A DNA stretch of 6,829 nucleotides from Eutrophocola sp965661105. Lineage in GTDB: Bacteria > Pseudomonadota > Gammaproteobacteria > Pseudomonadales > Pseudohongiellaceae. Below are positions 1 through 6,161 of this stretch, in pieces. The DNA is taken from contig CBFICR010000116.1 in assembly GCA_965661105.1 (NCBI GenBank), positions 1 to 6,829 of the forward strand. Direction: 5' to 3'. Every line of letters begins with the position of its first letter. Position 1 is the first letter of the stretch. The notes beneath the pieces were generated by a model. That model made no database searches, had not been told where the DNA came from, and saw only the letters and a list, made by a program, of their open reading frames with translations. The translations under genes were made by a program, and so were the position numbers.

Positions 1-1
1 T

Positions 2-481
2 GGAAAGGGGACTATTTACCTTTATTTTGATAGCAAGGAAAGTCTTTTTAAGGAAGTTGTCAGAAAGAACCTGTTTCCCATGCGCGATGCGGCACAAATT
101 CACGCGGCTGAATTCAAGGGAAGCGCTACTGATTTACTGACGATCCATTTACAGCGCATGTATCTTGGTTTGCATCAGGACAGGATGCCACAACTGCTCG
201 CCATGATCATGGGAGAGGTTTCGCATTTTCCGGATATGGCGGATTTCTTTTTTCGGGAAATCGTCAGCAGTAACCAGAACCTGTTGCGAAGCATTATCAA
301 AAAAGGAGTCGAAAGCGCTGAGTTCAGGGATGACTTTCCCATAGAATTTACCCAGATACTGATGGCGCCGGCCATGATAAGTGCTATCTGGCGTCTGCAG
401 TTTGAATCGCACTCTCCTCTGGATATTGAAGCCTATGCCCAAACCCATATCGATTTTGTGCTCAGGGGATTAAAAGCCTGA
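2..481 (+). CDS. TetR/AcrR-family transcriptional regulator, N-terminus cut by window edge
   Basis: The reading frame is open from base 2 to the TGA at 479-481, giving 159 visible residues. The ATG at 80 is internal, because good family sequence precedes it. The first visible residues, GKGTIYLYFDSKESLF, are the recognition helix and following helix of a TetR helix-turn-helix, so roughly the first 40-50 residues lie outside the window. The rest is the all-helical ligand-binding and dimerisation domain, including a segment around MGEVSHFPDMADFFFREIV that resembles the AefR/AcrR-like C-terminal domains. Proteins of this family are usually dimeric repressors released from DNA by a small hydrophobic ligand. 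The gene is co-directional with the cytochrome and dehydrogenase genes, 206 bases upstream of the first. It may control them, itself, or genes to the left; the sequence does not decide. The family call is firm; the target and ligand are unknown. Confidence 0.9.
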   Translation, partial: GKGTIYLYFDSKESLFKEVVRKNLFPMRDAAQIHAAEFKGSATDLLTIHLQRMYLGLHQDRMPQLLAMIMGEVSHFPDMADFFFREIVSSNQNLLRSIIKKGVESAEFRDDFPIEFTQILMAPAMISAIWRLQFESHSPLDIEAYAQTHIDFVLRGLKA

Positions 482-493
482 TCTCAAGTTGGG

Positions 494-517
494 CAAGTGG
501 TTTACAGCTGGCACTTG
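494..517. repeat. Inverted repeat CAAGTG-N12-CACTTG
   Basis: A perfect 6-bp inverted repeat (494-499 and 512-517) separated by 12 bases lies 13 bases after the regulator stop codon. No T-run follows, so it is a poor intrinsic terminator. A symmetric site just downstream of a TetR-type gene and upstream of the next gene could be an operator, but a 6-bp arm pair is short enough to arise by chance. Confidence 0.3.
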
Positions 518-558
518 GCTCCTGTCTGGTTACTATTTATTCTGTTATAGCCTGTCTG

Positions 559-576
559 TTGTAATATTTGTAATAT
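559..576. repeat. Tandem 9-mer, TTGTAATAT twice
   Basis: Two exact adjacent copies of TTGTAATAT (559-567 and 568-576) lie in the spacer between the regulator and the cytochrome gene. An 8-bp direct repeat, CCTGTCTG, lies just upstream at 521-528 and 551-558, with starts 30 bases apart. This AT-rich ordered stretch is a candidate protein-binding region. No known consensus is recognised. Confidence 0.4.
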
Positions 577-623
577 TCTCTTTCTCGTTATTGATGCTAA
601 TCAAACACTCTAAAGTTAGCGCT

Positions 624-651
624 TTGTCAAAGTCCGCCTATCACTTAAATT
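624..651 (+). promoter_or_regulatory. Candidate sigma-70 promoter for the cytochrome gene
   Basis: TTGTCA (624-629, five of six matches to the -35 consensus) is followed after 16 bases by TAAATT (646-651, four of six to the -10 consensus). It ends 36 bases before the cytochrome ATG. The matches are only moderate in an AT-rich region, so this is a weak prediction. Confidence 0.3.
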
Positions 652-687
652 AAAACCTCCATCATTTGTTTTTTTCGGGAGCATGGC

Positions 688-1437
688 ATGCAACTGAACA
701 TTTCTTCAGGCAGATGTTTTCTTTTTTCACTCCTTCTGATTCTTGGCTCTCAAGTTGCGTTCGCGCAAAGCGATCTGGATGAGGCTTTGCTGGTCGCCTC
801 ACCGGACATGATCGCCGCCGATGCCGAGCTTAAAGGGCATATGGAAAGCCTGGCAAAGGAGGCTGTCAGTAATCATTGTGCAGCCTGCCATGGCGACAAT
901 CTTGCCGGTCAGAACGGCGTGCCAAATCTGGTGGATTATGACTGGATCTGGGGGGTAACCGGCTTTGAAATGACGCAGTCTGAAGCGGTGTTTAAAATTA
1001 TGCAGACGATTTTATATGGTGTGCGTAACACGCAGTGCGCGGATGAAATTAAACGCTATGGTGCCTGCCCGGATACCCGTTTTTCTCAAATGCCCGCTTA
1101 TTCAGAACTTGGCTTTAACGAGCAGCAATTAAATGATCTGGTGGATTATGTTTACAGCATAAGTGGTGATGACCACGACACTGATGCGGTACAAAGAGTG
1201 GCCGGTCTGAGTCCGCTATGTGCGGAATGTCATGGTGATGATGGTGCCGGGTATAAAGATTTCGGCGGGCCTGATTTATCCGATGATATATGGCTGTTTG
1301 GGTCAGCACGTGACGATATTTATGATGTTATCGCCAATGGCCGAACAGAATCCTGTCCAGCCTGGTCACAGACATTAAATGCAGCAACCATCAAGGCACT
1401 GTCGGTGTATATCTATAATCAATCCATGGGCTATTAG
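688..1437 (+). CDS. Exported di-heme cytochrome c
   Basis: The product has 249 residues. A signal peptide occupies about residues 1-26 (basic and polar start, hydrophobic core FLFSLLLILG, cleavage after A24-F25-A26). Two cytochrome c domains follow. Domain 1 has the heme site C64-A-A-C67-H68 and a probable axial Met135 in MPAY. Domain 2 has C178-A-E-C181-H182 and a DDIWLFG segment like that of CcoP/FixP-type cytochromes. Where those proteins usually have M-P-A-W, this one reads C223-P-A-W. C117 and C127 could form a disulfide, which would leave C223 unpaired. There are no membrane segments after the signal, so the mature protein should be a soluble periplasmic electron carrier. The ATG at 688 has GGGAG at 677-681, 6 bases upstream. 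The neighbouring quinohemoprotein dehydrogenase is the obvious electron donor, though this is inferred from position only. Assignment as a di-heme cytochrome is firm. Confidence 0.93.
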   Translation: MQLNISSGRCFLFSLLLILGSQVAFAQSDLDEALLVASPDMIAADAELKGHMESLAKEAVSNHCAACHGDNLAGQNGVPNLVDYDWIWGVTGFEMTQSEAVFKIMQTILYGVRNTQCADEIKRYGACPDTRFSQMPAYSELGFNEQQLNDLVDYVYSISGDDHDTDAVQRVAGLSPLCAECHGDDGAGYKDFGGPDLSDDIWLFGSARDDIYDVIANGRTESCPAWSQTLNAATIKALSVYIYNQSMGY

Positions 1438-1473
1438 GTTTCTATAGTCTTCCTGTTTTTATAAAAATTGATC

Positions 1474-1495
1474 TAAAAATGGTTGCCGCCCAACC
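1474..1495 (-). terminator. Terminator-like hairpin readable on the minus strand
   Basis: GGTTG (1481-1485) and CAACC (1491-1495) form a perfect 5-bp stem around CCGCC. Read on the minus strand, the hairpin is followed by A and then TTTTT (complement of 1475-1479), the layout of a small intrinsic terminator. On the plus strand there is no following T-run. No minus-strand gene lies in the window, so any role is doubtful. The 12-bp palindrome TTTTTATAAAAA lies just upstream at 1456-1467. Confidence 0.22.
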
Positions 1496-1539
1496 AACAG
1501 GCTTATTATCCGGAACAGGTGAGTGATTTTAAGCGGGTT

Positions 1540-1570
1540 CACAAAGATCAGTGACAAGCAGGGCTTTGTG
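1540..1570. repeat. Inverted repeat CACAAAG-N17-CTTTGTG
   Basis: A perfect 7-bp inverted repeat (1540-1546 and 1564-1570) lies about 110 bases upstream of the dehydrogenase start, in the 241-base spacer after the cytochrome gene. It has no T-run on the plus strand. It could be a regulator site or an RNA hairpin ahead of the dehydrogenase. The spacer also has TTGCAG at 1608-1613 and again at 1631-1636. No convincing promoter was found there, so it is unresolved whether the two genes share a transcript. Confidence 0.28.
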
Positions 1571-1664
1571 GTTACTCCATTAGCCTGATCTCATGAACTG
1601 TTTGCACTTGCAGTTCTCTGCCCTGTACTATTGCAGGTCGAACCAAGACATCGCTCGAAAATTC

Positions 1665-1670
1665 AGGGGA
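1665..1670 (+). promoter_or_regulatory. Shine-Dalgarno that fixes the dehydrogenase start
   Basis: AGGGGA lies 8 bases before the ATG at 1679. An in-frame TTG at 1631 would add 16 residues, but it has no comparable site and would bury the lipoprotein signal peptide. The ATG at 1679 puts that signal exactly at the N-terminus. Confidence 0.8.
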
Positions 1671-1678
1671 ACCCATCC

Positions 1679-3859
1679 ATGCGAAAGCTGTTTAACATCA
1701 ACACTCTTTGTTTAACCATACTTGCCGTGCTGGCAGGGTGCAGTGAGCCTGCCGAAGATACCGTGCAGGAAGGTATTACCTCTTCCGCTGCACCTGCGCC
1801 CATGGCCAGCACAATGACCTCAGCTGTTGCGGGTAATGAGAACCAGTGGCCGTCATACGGTAATAACTACAGTGAACAACGCTACAGTCCCCTGGATCAG
1901 ATAACAGCCGATAATATTGATGAGCTCGAACTGGCCTGGTTTGGCGATCTGGCGGAACGCGGCGGTAGCTATGAAACCACGCCGGTAGTAGCTGATGGGC
2001 GAATCTTTGTGTCTTCCCCCTGGAGCAAGGTGTATGCCTTTGATGCCAAAAGTGGCGAGCAATTATGGAAATATGACCCCAAAGTCCCTGGTGAATGGGC
2101 TGTCAATCTTTGCTGCGGTATCGTTAATCGTGGCGTAGCGACCTGGGATGGCATGGTGATCTGGGGCACCCTTGATGGGCGTCTGGTCGCCGTTGATGCA
2201 GCAAGCGGAGAGTTGGCCTGGGAAGTTCAGGCAACTGATCGTGAGAAACAGCTTTCCATTACCGGCGCGCCACGTATTGCCAATGGTCGTATCTTTATCG
2301 GTGAAGCCGGCTCTGAATTCCACATGCGTGGTTATATGGCGGCCTATGATGCCAGCAATGGTGAAGAGTTATGGCGCTGGTGGGCAGTTCCGGGTAATCC
2401 TGAGCTTGGCTTTGAACAACCGGAACTTGAATGGGCGGCAGAAACCTGGAACGGCGACTGGTGGGAAACCGGTGGCGGTGGAACACCCTGGGATGCCATT
2501 ACCTATGATCCTGAAACCGATCAGGTCATTATTGGTACTGGTAACGGCGCACCCTGGCCAGCAGAAATTCGTTCGCCAGGCGGCGGTGACAATCTTTTTA
2601 CCGCGTCTATTGTGGCACTGGATGCATCCACCGGGGAGTATCGCTGGCATTACCAGACAACTCCTGAAGACAGTTGGGATTTTGACAATACCCAGCAACT
2701 GGTGACTGCAGATCTGGTCATTGATGGTATTGAGCGACATGTTGTTATGCAGGCACCGAAGAACGGCGTTTTCTATGTGATTGACGTTGTCACCGGTGAA
2801 GTTCTGTCTGCCGATCTCTTCGTGCCTACTGCGAACTGGATGCTCGGCTTCGACGAAAATTTCAGACCCATTATCAACCCGGACGCTAATTATGGCGCCT
2901 TCGGTGACCGTGGTTTCCATGTCGTGCCCTCTGCAGGGGGCGCTCACAGCTGGCATCCCATGGCATTCAATCCGGATACCGGGTACATGTATATTCCGAC
3001 CAACTACGGCAGTTTTCCGCTGGTGGCCGAAGCCGGTGCCAAGATGGGTAATCAACTGCTCTCGATCAATGTTGGCAAACGGCCACAGGACCCGGCACCG
3101 GAACTGGAAGGGGCAGGTTCCTATCTGTTGGCCTGGGACCCGGTTGCCAAAGAGCCTGTATGGGAGCAGCGACAGGGCGGTTCCCGCGCTGGCGTGCTGA
3201 CTACAGCCGGTAACCTGGTGTTTCAGGGCACCTCGGATTCGACCTTTTCTGCTTTTCGCGCAGATACCGGGGAACAGATCTGGACCACGGATACGCAGTC
3301 CGGCATTGTTGGCGGCGCGGCGAGCTATGAAGTTGATGGTGAGCAGTATATTGCCGTAGTGGCAGGGCAGAGCCGTCGAGGAGCTGGTTACTGGGCGCCT
3401 AATTACGCACGCCTGCTGGTATACAAAATTGGCGGAACGGCGACCTTGCCGGAAATGATCAGCTATACCCCGCCCGTACTTAATCCCCCGGAAAATTTTG
3501 GTAGCCCGGAATTACTGGCACAGGGCCAGACGCACTACAACGAGCATTGTGCGAGCTGCCATGGTAATAATGGCAGGGTGAGCAGCCTGTTCCCGGATCT
3601 CAAAGTAGCAGCAGCACTTAATAATGCCGCCTTGTTCAATGCCATCGTTTTAGATGGGGCGTTGCAGAATAATGGCATGGTGTCTTTTGCTGAAGAGCTT
3701 ACTCCCGAAGATGCCAATGCCGTGCGCGCCTATGTGGTGAGCCTGGCTAACGAGGCAAAGAATGCACCAACGAATCCTTTTGGTGCTGGTGGTCCTCCCG
3801 CAGCGGCTCCTGCCCCGGCACCAGAGCCGGCAGAGGAAGATGCCGAACTTCATGAATAG
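1679..3859 (+). CDS. PQQ-dependent quinohemoprotein alcohol dehydrogenase, lipoprotein form, possibly lanthanide-dependent
   Basis: The product has 726 residues. MRKLFNINTLCLTILAVLAG ends at a lipobox with C21. Ser at +2 suggests an outer-membrane, periplasm-facing lipoprotein. A low-complexity linker (22-52) precedes an eight-bladed PQQ propeller (about 53-585) and a mono-heme cytochrome c domain (about 608-692; C624-A-S-C627-H628, likely Met667). The family hallmarks are the vicinal cysteines C145-C146 that stack on PQQ, Lys361 in APKNG, candidate metal ligands Glu213 and Asn289, and catalytic Asp334. The catalytic motif reads W-D-F-D, so Asp336 stands two residues after the catalytic Asp. 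In XoxF and PedH such an Asp goes with lanthanide use, whereas quinohemoproteins I recall have Thr or Ser there. The tail from about 696 is Pro/Ala-rich and then acidic, which is unusual. The enzyme should oxidise an alcohol and feed electrons through its heme to a cytochrome, plausibly the one encoded upstream. The substrate cannot be predicted. The family is firm; metal use is an inference. Confidence 0.95.
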   Translation: MRKLFNINTLCLTILAVLAGCSEPAEDTVQEGITSSAAPAPMASTMTSAVAGNENQWPSYGNNYSEQRYSPLDQITADNIDELELAWFGDLAERGGSYETTPVVADGRIFVSSPWSKVYAFDAKSGEQLWKYDPKVPGEWAVNLCCGIVNRGVATWDGMVIWGTLDGRLVAVDAASGELAWEVQATDREKQLSITGAPRIANGRIFIGEAGSEFHMRGYMAAYDASNGEELWRWWAVPGNPELGFEQPELEWAAETWNGDWWETGGGGTPWDAITYDPETDQVIIGTGNGAPWPAEIRSPGGGDNLFTASIVALDASTGEYRWHYQTTPEDSWDFDNTQQLVTADLVIDGIERHVVMQAPKNGVFYVIDVVTGEVLSADLFVPTANWMLGFDENFRPIINPDANYGAFGDRGFHVVPSAGGAHSWHPMAFNPDTGYMYIPTNYGSFPLVAEAGAKMGNQLLSINVGKRPQDPAPELEGAGSYLLAWDPVAKEPVWEQRQGGSRAGVLTTAGNLVFQGTSDSTFSAFRADTGEQIWTTDTQSGIVGGAASYEVDGEQYIAVVAGQSRRGAGYWAPNYARLLVYKIGGTATLPEMISYTPPVLNPPENFGSPELLAQGQTHYNEHCASCHGNNGRVSSLFPDLKVAAALNNAALFNAIVLDGALQNNGMVSFAEELTPEDANAVRAYVVSLANEAKNAPTNPFGAGGPPAAAPAPAPEPAEEDAELHE

Positions 3860-3916
3860 CAGCATGTATATTTGCAAGATTTGCATGAATAGCTGCATGA
3901 ATAGTTACATAAACAG
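3848..3916. repeat. Degenerate 12-bp tandem repeat spanning the dehydrogenase stop codon
   Basis: Successive units are CTTCATGAATAG (3848-3859, the last three sense codons and stop of the dehydrogenase), CAGCATGTATAT (3860-3871), TTGCAAGAT (3872-3880, short by 3), TTGCATGAATAG (3881-3892), CTGCATGAATAG (3893-3904) and TTACATAAACAG (3905-3916). The consensus is close to YTGCATGAATAG. Because units are 12 or 9 bases long, all copies keep the frame of the gene, so in-frame TAG recurs at 3890-3892 and 3902-3904. The array ends 27 bases before the next gene. Confidence 0.7.
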
Positions 3917-3943
3917 GCTGCTTCATTCGTTTAGATCTAATTG

Positions 3944-4924
3944 ATGAAGCCCTTGTCAGAAAAGCGTAACAGGCATGTTCTGTTCCTGCTGACTATTGTT
4001 GGTGCTATTACTTTTATCGTTACCAATAGTTGGGCAGCGGCAGGTTTTGCACCAAGGATAGTTGCCAGAATAACATCCGCACCGCTGAGTGAAATCAGTG
4101 GTATGGTAAAAAGCCGCTCTTATCCGGATACCTACTGGGTAGTTAATGACAGCGGTGCCGAGGCAAAAATTTTTGCTATCAATGGCAAGGGTCAAAACAT
4201 TATTCCCACCTATTCGCGTTTTAGCTATTACGGTGAAAAAGAGGAAGCCGGAAAAAAACAGTGGCAGGGCTTTAATGTGCTTTACAGCGAAAATATCGAT
4301 TGGGAATCGATGACTGCCGATGACAATCATATCTATGTAGCCGACACCGGTAATAATTTTAATATGCGGCGAAACCTCGGCATTTATATGCTGAGTGAAA
4401 TAGATCCCACCGCCTCGACCCAGTCTGCAGCCATCAAGCATTTACCGGTGAGTTATCCGCAGCAAATGGAATTTCCCGGCACAGGCAACAAGCATTTTGA
4501 CAGCGAAGCCCTGTTCAGTGCAGATGGCAAACTTTATCTTATTACCAAACACCGCACGCCAAGCGGTCTGAGAATGGAACCGGGGGCTAATTTATATCGC
4601 CTTGATACTGACTACACCGAGCGTGACAATTTGCTCACGCTGGTAGACAGCAATGAAAACATGCTGGCTGTGACCGGTGCAGAATTGTCACCGGACGGTC
4701 AGACTCTGGCTGTTATCTCCTATGAAGCGCTCTGGCTTTTTGACAGACCAAAAGAGGGCGATCACTGGCTATCCTCAACCTCAAGGTACTATCCACTGGA
4801 TACAGCTGTGCTGCGTCAGGTCGAAACCGTTATCTGGGATGACGACAATACCTTGTTGCTGAGCAATGAACAGCGGGACCTGTTTCGCCTTGAACTTGCC
4901 GAGCTTTCTGAAATAACCCCATAA
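3944..4924 (+). CDS. Exported beta-propeller-like protein of unknown function
   Basis: The product has 326 residues from the ATG at 3944. A TTG directly before it (3941) would add one residue. No clear Shine-Dalgarno is visible for either start, so expression may be weak or start-site choice uncertain. A signal peptide covers about residues 1-33 (KRNR, a hydrophobic run, then SWAAA), and the remainder has no membrane segment. Recurring motifs are LSEISG (48-53), WVVNDSG (65-71), DWESM (119-123), YVADTGNN (131-138), DSEAL (186-190) and TGAELSPDG (244-252), alternating with beta-rich stretches. This matches a widespread uncharacterised family of secreted proteins with repeated acidic 'NDSG', 'DWE' and 'D(S/T)EA' motifs, resembling SMP-30/NHL or phytase-like propellers. 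The conserved acidic residues could bind a metal; this is inference. It follows the dehydrogenase by 84 bases on the same strand, but nothing shows a functional link. Export and fold type are fairly sure; the reaction is unknown. Confidence 0.85.
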   Translation: MKPLSEKRNRHVLFLLTIVGAITFIVTNSWAAAGFAPRIVARITSAPLSEISGMVKSRSYPDTYWVVNDSGAEAKIFAINGKGQNIIPTYSRFSYYGEKEEAGKKQWQGFNVLYSENIDWESMTADDNHIYVADTGNNFNMRRNLGIYMLSEIDPTASTQSAAIKHLPVSYPQQMEFPGTGNKHFDSEALFSADGKLYLITKHRTPSGLRMEPGANLYRLDTDYTERDNLLTLVDSNENMLAVTGAELSPDGQTLAVISYEALWLFDRPKEGDHWLSSTSRYYPLDTAVLRQVETVIWDDDNTLLLSNEQRDLFRLELAELSEITP

Positions 4925-4973
4925 AATGCAATAGAATCAATGACTTTTAGTTGTTTTCTTCCTGTGCCCGGGA

Positions 4974-4982
4974 TGCTATGAT
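4974..4982 (+). promoter_or_regulatory. Extended -10 promoter element for purK-purE
   Basis: TGCTATGAT combines the extended -10 TGn with TATGAT (4977-4982, five of six matches to TATAAT), 39 bases before the purK ATG. A -35 is weak: TTGTTT at 4951-4956 gives a 20-base spacing, which suits an extended -10 promoter that relies little on -35 contacts. Transcription would start near 4989, leaving a leader of about 33 bases. No purine-repressor (PurR) operator was recognised in this spacer. Confidence 0.55.
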
Positions 4983-5021
4983 GCGCCGCTTTCGTCCAGA
5001 AAAGACTCTCTTAGAGACCCT

Positions 5022-6161
5022 ATGAAAGCGTTCTATCAGGATTTCAAACTAGGTATTCTCGGTGGCGGCCAGCTTGGTCGTATGCTGATACAGGCCTGTA
5101 CCAATTTCGACCTCCATTCCTGCGTCCTCGATAAGGACCCCAATGCTCCCTGCAGCCTGCTTGCCAGCACTTTTAAGCCAGGAGATATAACCGATTTCGA
5201 TACCGTTTATGCCTTCGGTAAAAGTGTCGACATGCTCACCATCGAGATTGAAAATGTTAACGTGGAAGCGCTGAAGAAGCTGGAAGCGGAAGGGCTGACT
5301 GTCTATCCACAACCCGCCATTATTGACATCATCAAGGACAAGCGACGCCAGAAAATGTTTTATCGGGAACATGGCATCCCGACCGCAGATTTTGTTCTGG
5401 TGGATGACCGGGAGGCAATCAAGCAGCATATTGATTTTCTGCCTGCCTTTAACAAGCTGGGCACTGGCGGCTATGATGGCGGTGGTGTTCAGCGCATAAG
5501 GGATGAAAAGGATATAGAAAAAGGCTTTGATGCGCCCGGATTGCTGGAAACCCTGGTAGATTTCGCCTGTGAGATTTCTGTAATCGCTGCCAGAAACAGC
5601 AAGGGGGAGGTGTCGGTTTTTCCTGCAGTAGAGTGTGTCTTCCATCCTGAACATAATCTTGTGGATTATCTTTTTGCGCCCAGCGAAGTGTCTCGCCAAA
5701 TTGAAGAAAAAGCAGAGAACATCGCCCGCCAGGTCATTGAAAGTTTTGGTTTGGTAGGGCTGCTGGCAGTTGAAATGTTCGTTACACGCGATGGTGACGT
5801 GTTGGTTAATGAAGTTGCACCCCGCCCTCACAACAGTGGGCATCAGACCATCAATGCCAATATTACCTCGCAATATGAACAGCATCTGCGTGCCATTCTC
5901 GGTTTGCCCCTGGGTGCCACCGATATTATTCTGCCTTCAGCCATGGTAAATCTGCTTGGCGAAGCTGGCTATACCGGACCGGCAAAGTACGAAGGTCTGG
6001 ATGCATTACTGGCCATCGAGGGAGCGAGTATCTTTTTATATGGCAAGAAAGAAACCCGCCCGCAAAGAAAAATGGGTCATGTCACCATAGTTGACCAAAA
6101 TGCAGATGAATTAAAACGTAAAGTGGAAGAAGTAAAGCAAGTGATAAAGGTGATTTCATGA
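5022..6161 (+). CDS. purK: N5-carboxyaminoimidazole ribonucleotide synthase (PurK)
   Basis: The product has 379 residues, near the usual length. This cytoplasmic ATP-grasp enzyme converts AIR, bicarbonate and ATP to N5-CAIR in purine synthesis. Visible motifs are N-terminal GGGQLGRM (14-21), EIENVN (75-80), the loop KLGTGGYDGGG (145-155), the ATP-grasp Glu251 in AVEMF, NEVAPRPHNSGH (263-274) and a C-terminal RKMGHVT (349-355). Proteobacterial PurK usually has EFENVP; EIENVN, VYPQP and the NLVDYLFAPSEVS segment are closer to Bacteroidetes PurK as I recall it. In the glycine-rich loop, Gly147 and Gly154 stand where Arg and Lys/Arg are usual, which could affect ATP handling. The Shine-Dalgarno is weak (GAGA at 5014-5017). 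The stop overlaps the purE start as ATGA, so the two are translationally coupled. Gene order is purK then purE, opposite to E. coli. Function is nearly certain; foreign origin is an inference. Confidence 0.96.
   Translation: MKAFYQDFKLGILGGGQLGRMLIQACTNFDLHSCVLDKDPNAPCSLLASTFKPGDITDFDTVYAFGKSVDMLTIEIENVNVEALKKLEAEGLTVYPQPAIIDIIKDKRRQKMFYREHGIPTADFVLVDDREAIKQHIDFLPAFNKLGTGGYDGGGVQRIRDEKDIEKGFDAPGLLETLVDFACEISVIAARNSKGEVSVFPAVECVFHPEHNLVDYLFAPSEVSRQIEEKAENIARQVIESFGLVGLLAVEMFVTRDGDVLVNEVAPRPHNSGHQTINANITSQYEQHLRAILGLPLGATDIILPSAMVNLLGEAGYTGPAKYEGLDALLAIEGASIFLYGKKETRPQRKMGHVTIVDQNADELKRKVEEVKQVIKVIS

Noticed and set aside
80..82. ATG at 80 as the true start of the regulator
   Set aside because: The frame upstream to base 2 encodes the end of a TetR helix-turn-helix, so the gene begins outside the window.
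683..697. Mini-frame ATG GCA TGC AAC TGA overlapping the cytochrome start as a possible leader peptide
   Set aside because: It is four codons long and too close to the Shine-Dalgarno to be initiated well. Most likely chance.
1414..1419. Perfect TATAAT inside the end of the cytochrome gene as a promoter for the dehydrogenase
   Set aside because: No acceptable -35 lies 16-18 bases upstream, and the site is about 260 bases from the dehydrogenase start. Probably coincidence.
1631..1678. Upstream TTG start adding 16 residues to the dehydrogenase
   Set aside because: The added residues are polar and would displace the lipoprotein signal peptide. The ATG at 1679 has AGGGGA at ideal spacing.
2172..2705. 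Plus-strand open frame of 177 residues in another frame of the dehydrogenase gene
   Set aside because: It overlaps entirely with conserved propeller sequence, has no family resemblance and no independent translation signal.
2369..3055. Minus-strand open frame of 228 residues inside the dehydrogenase gene
   Set aside because: It is antisense to the conserved PQQ propeller and has no recognisable domain. It arises from codon bias in the real gene.
5049..5885. Minus-strand open frame of 278 residues inside purK
   Set aside because: It is antisense to an unmistakable purK over its whole length and shows no recognisable motif.
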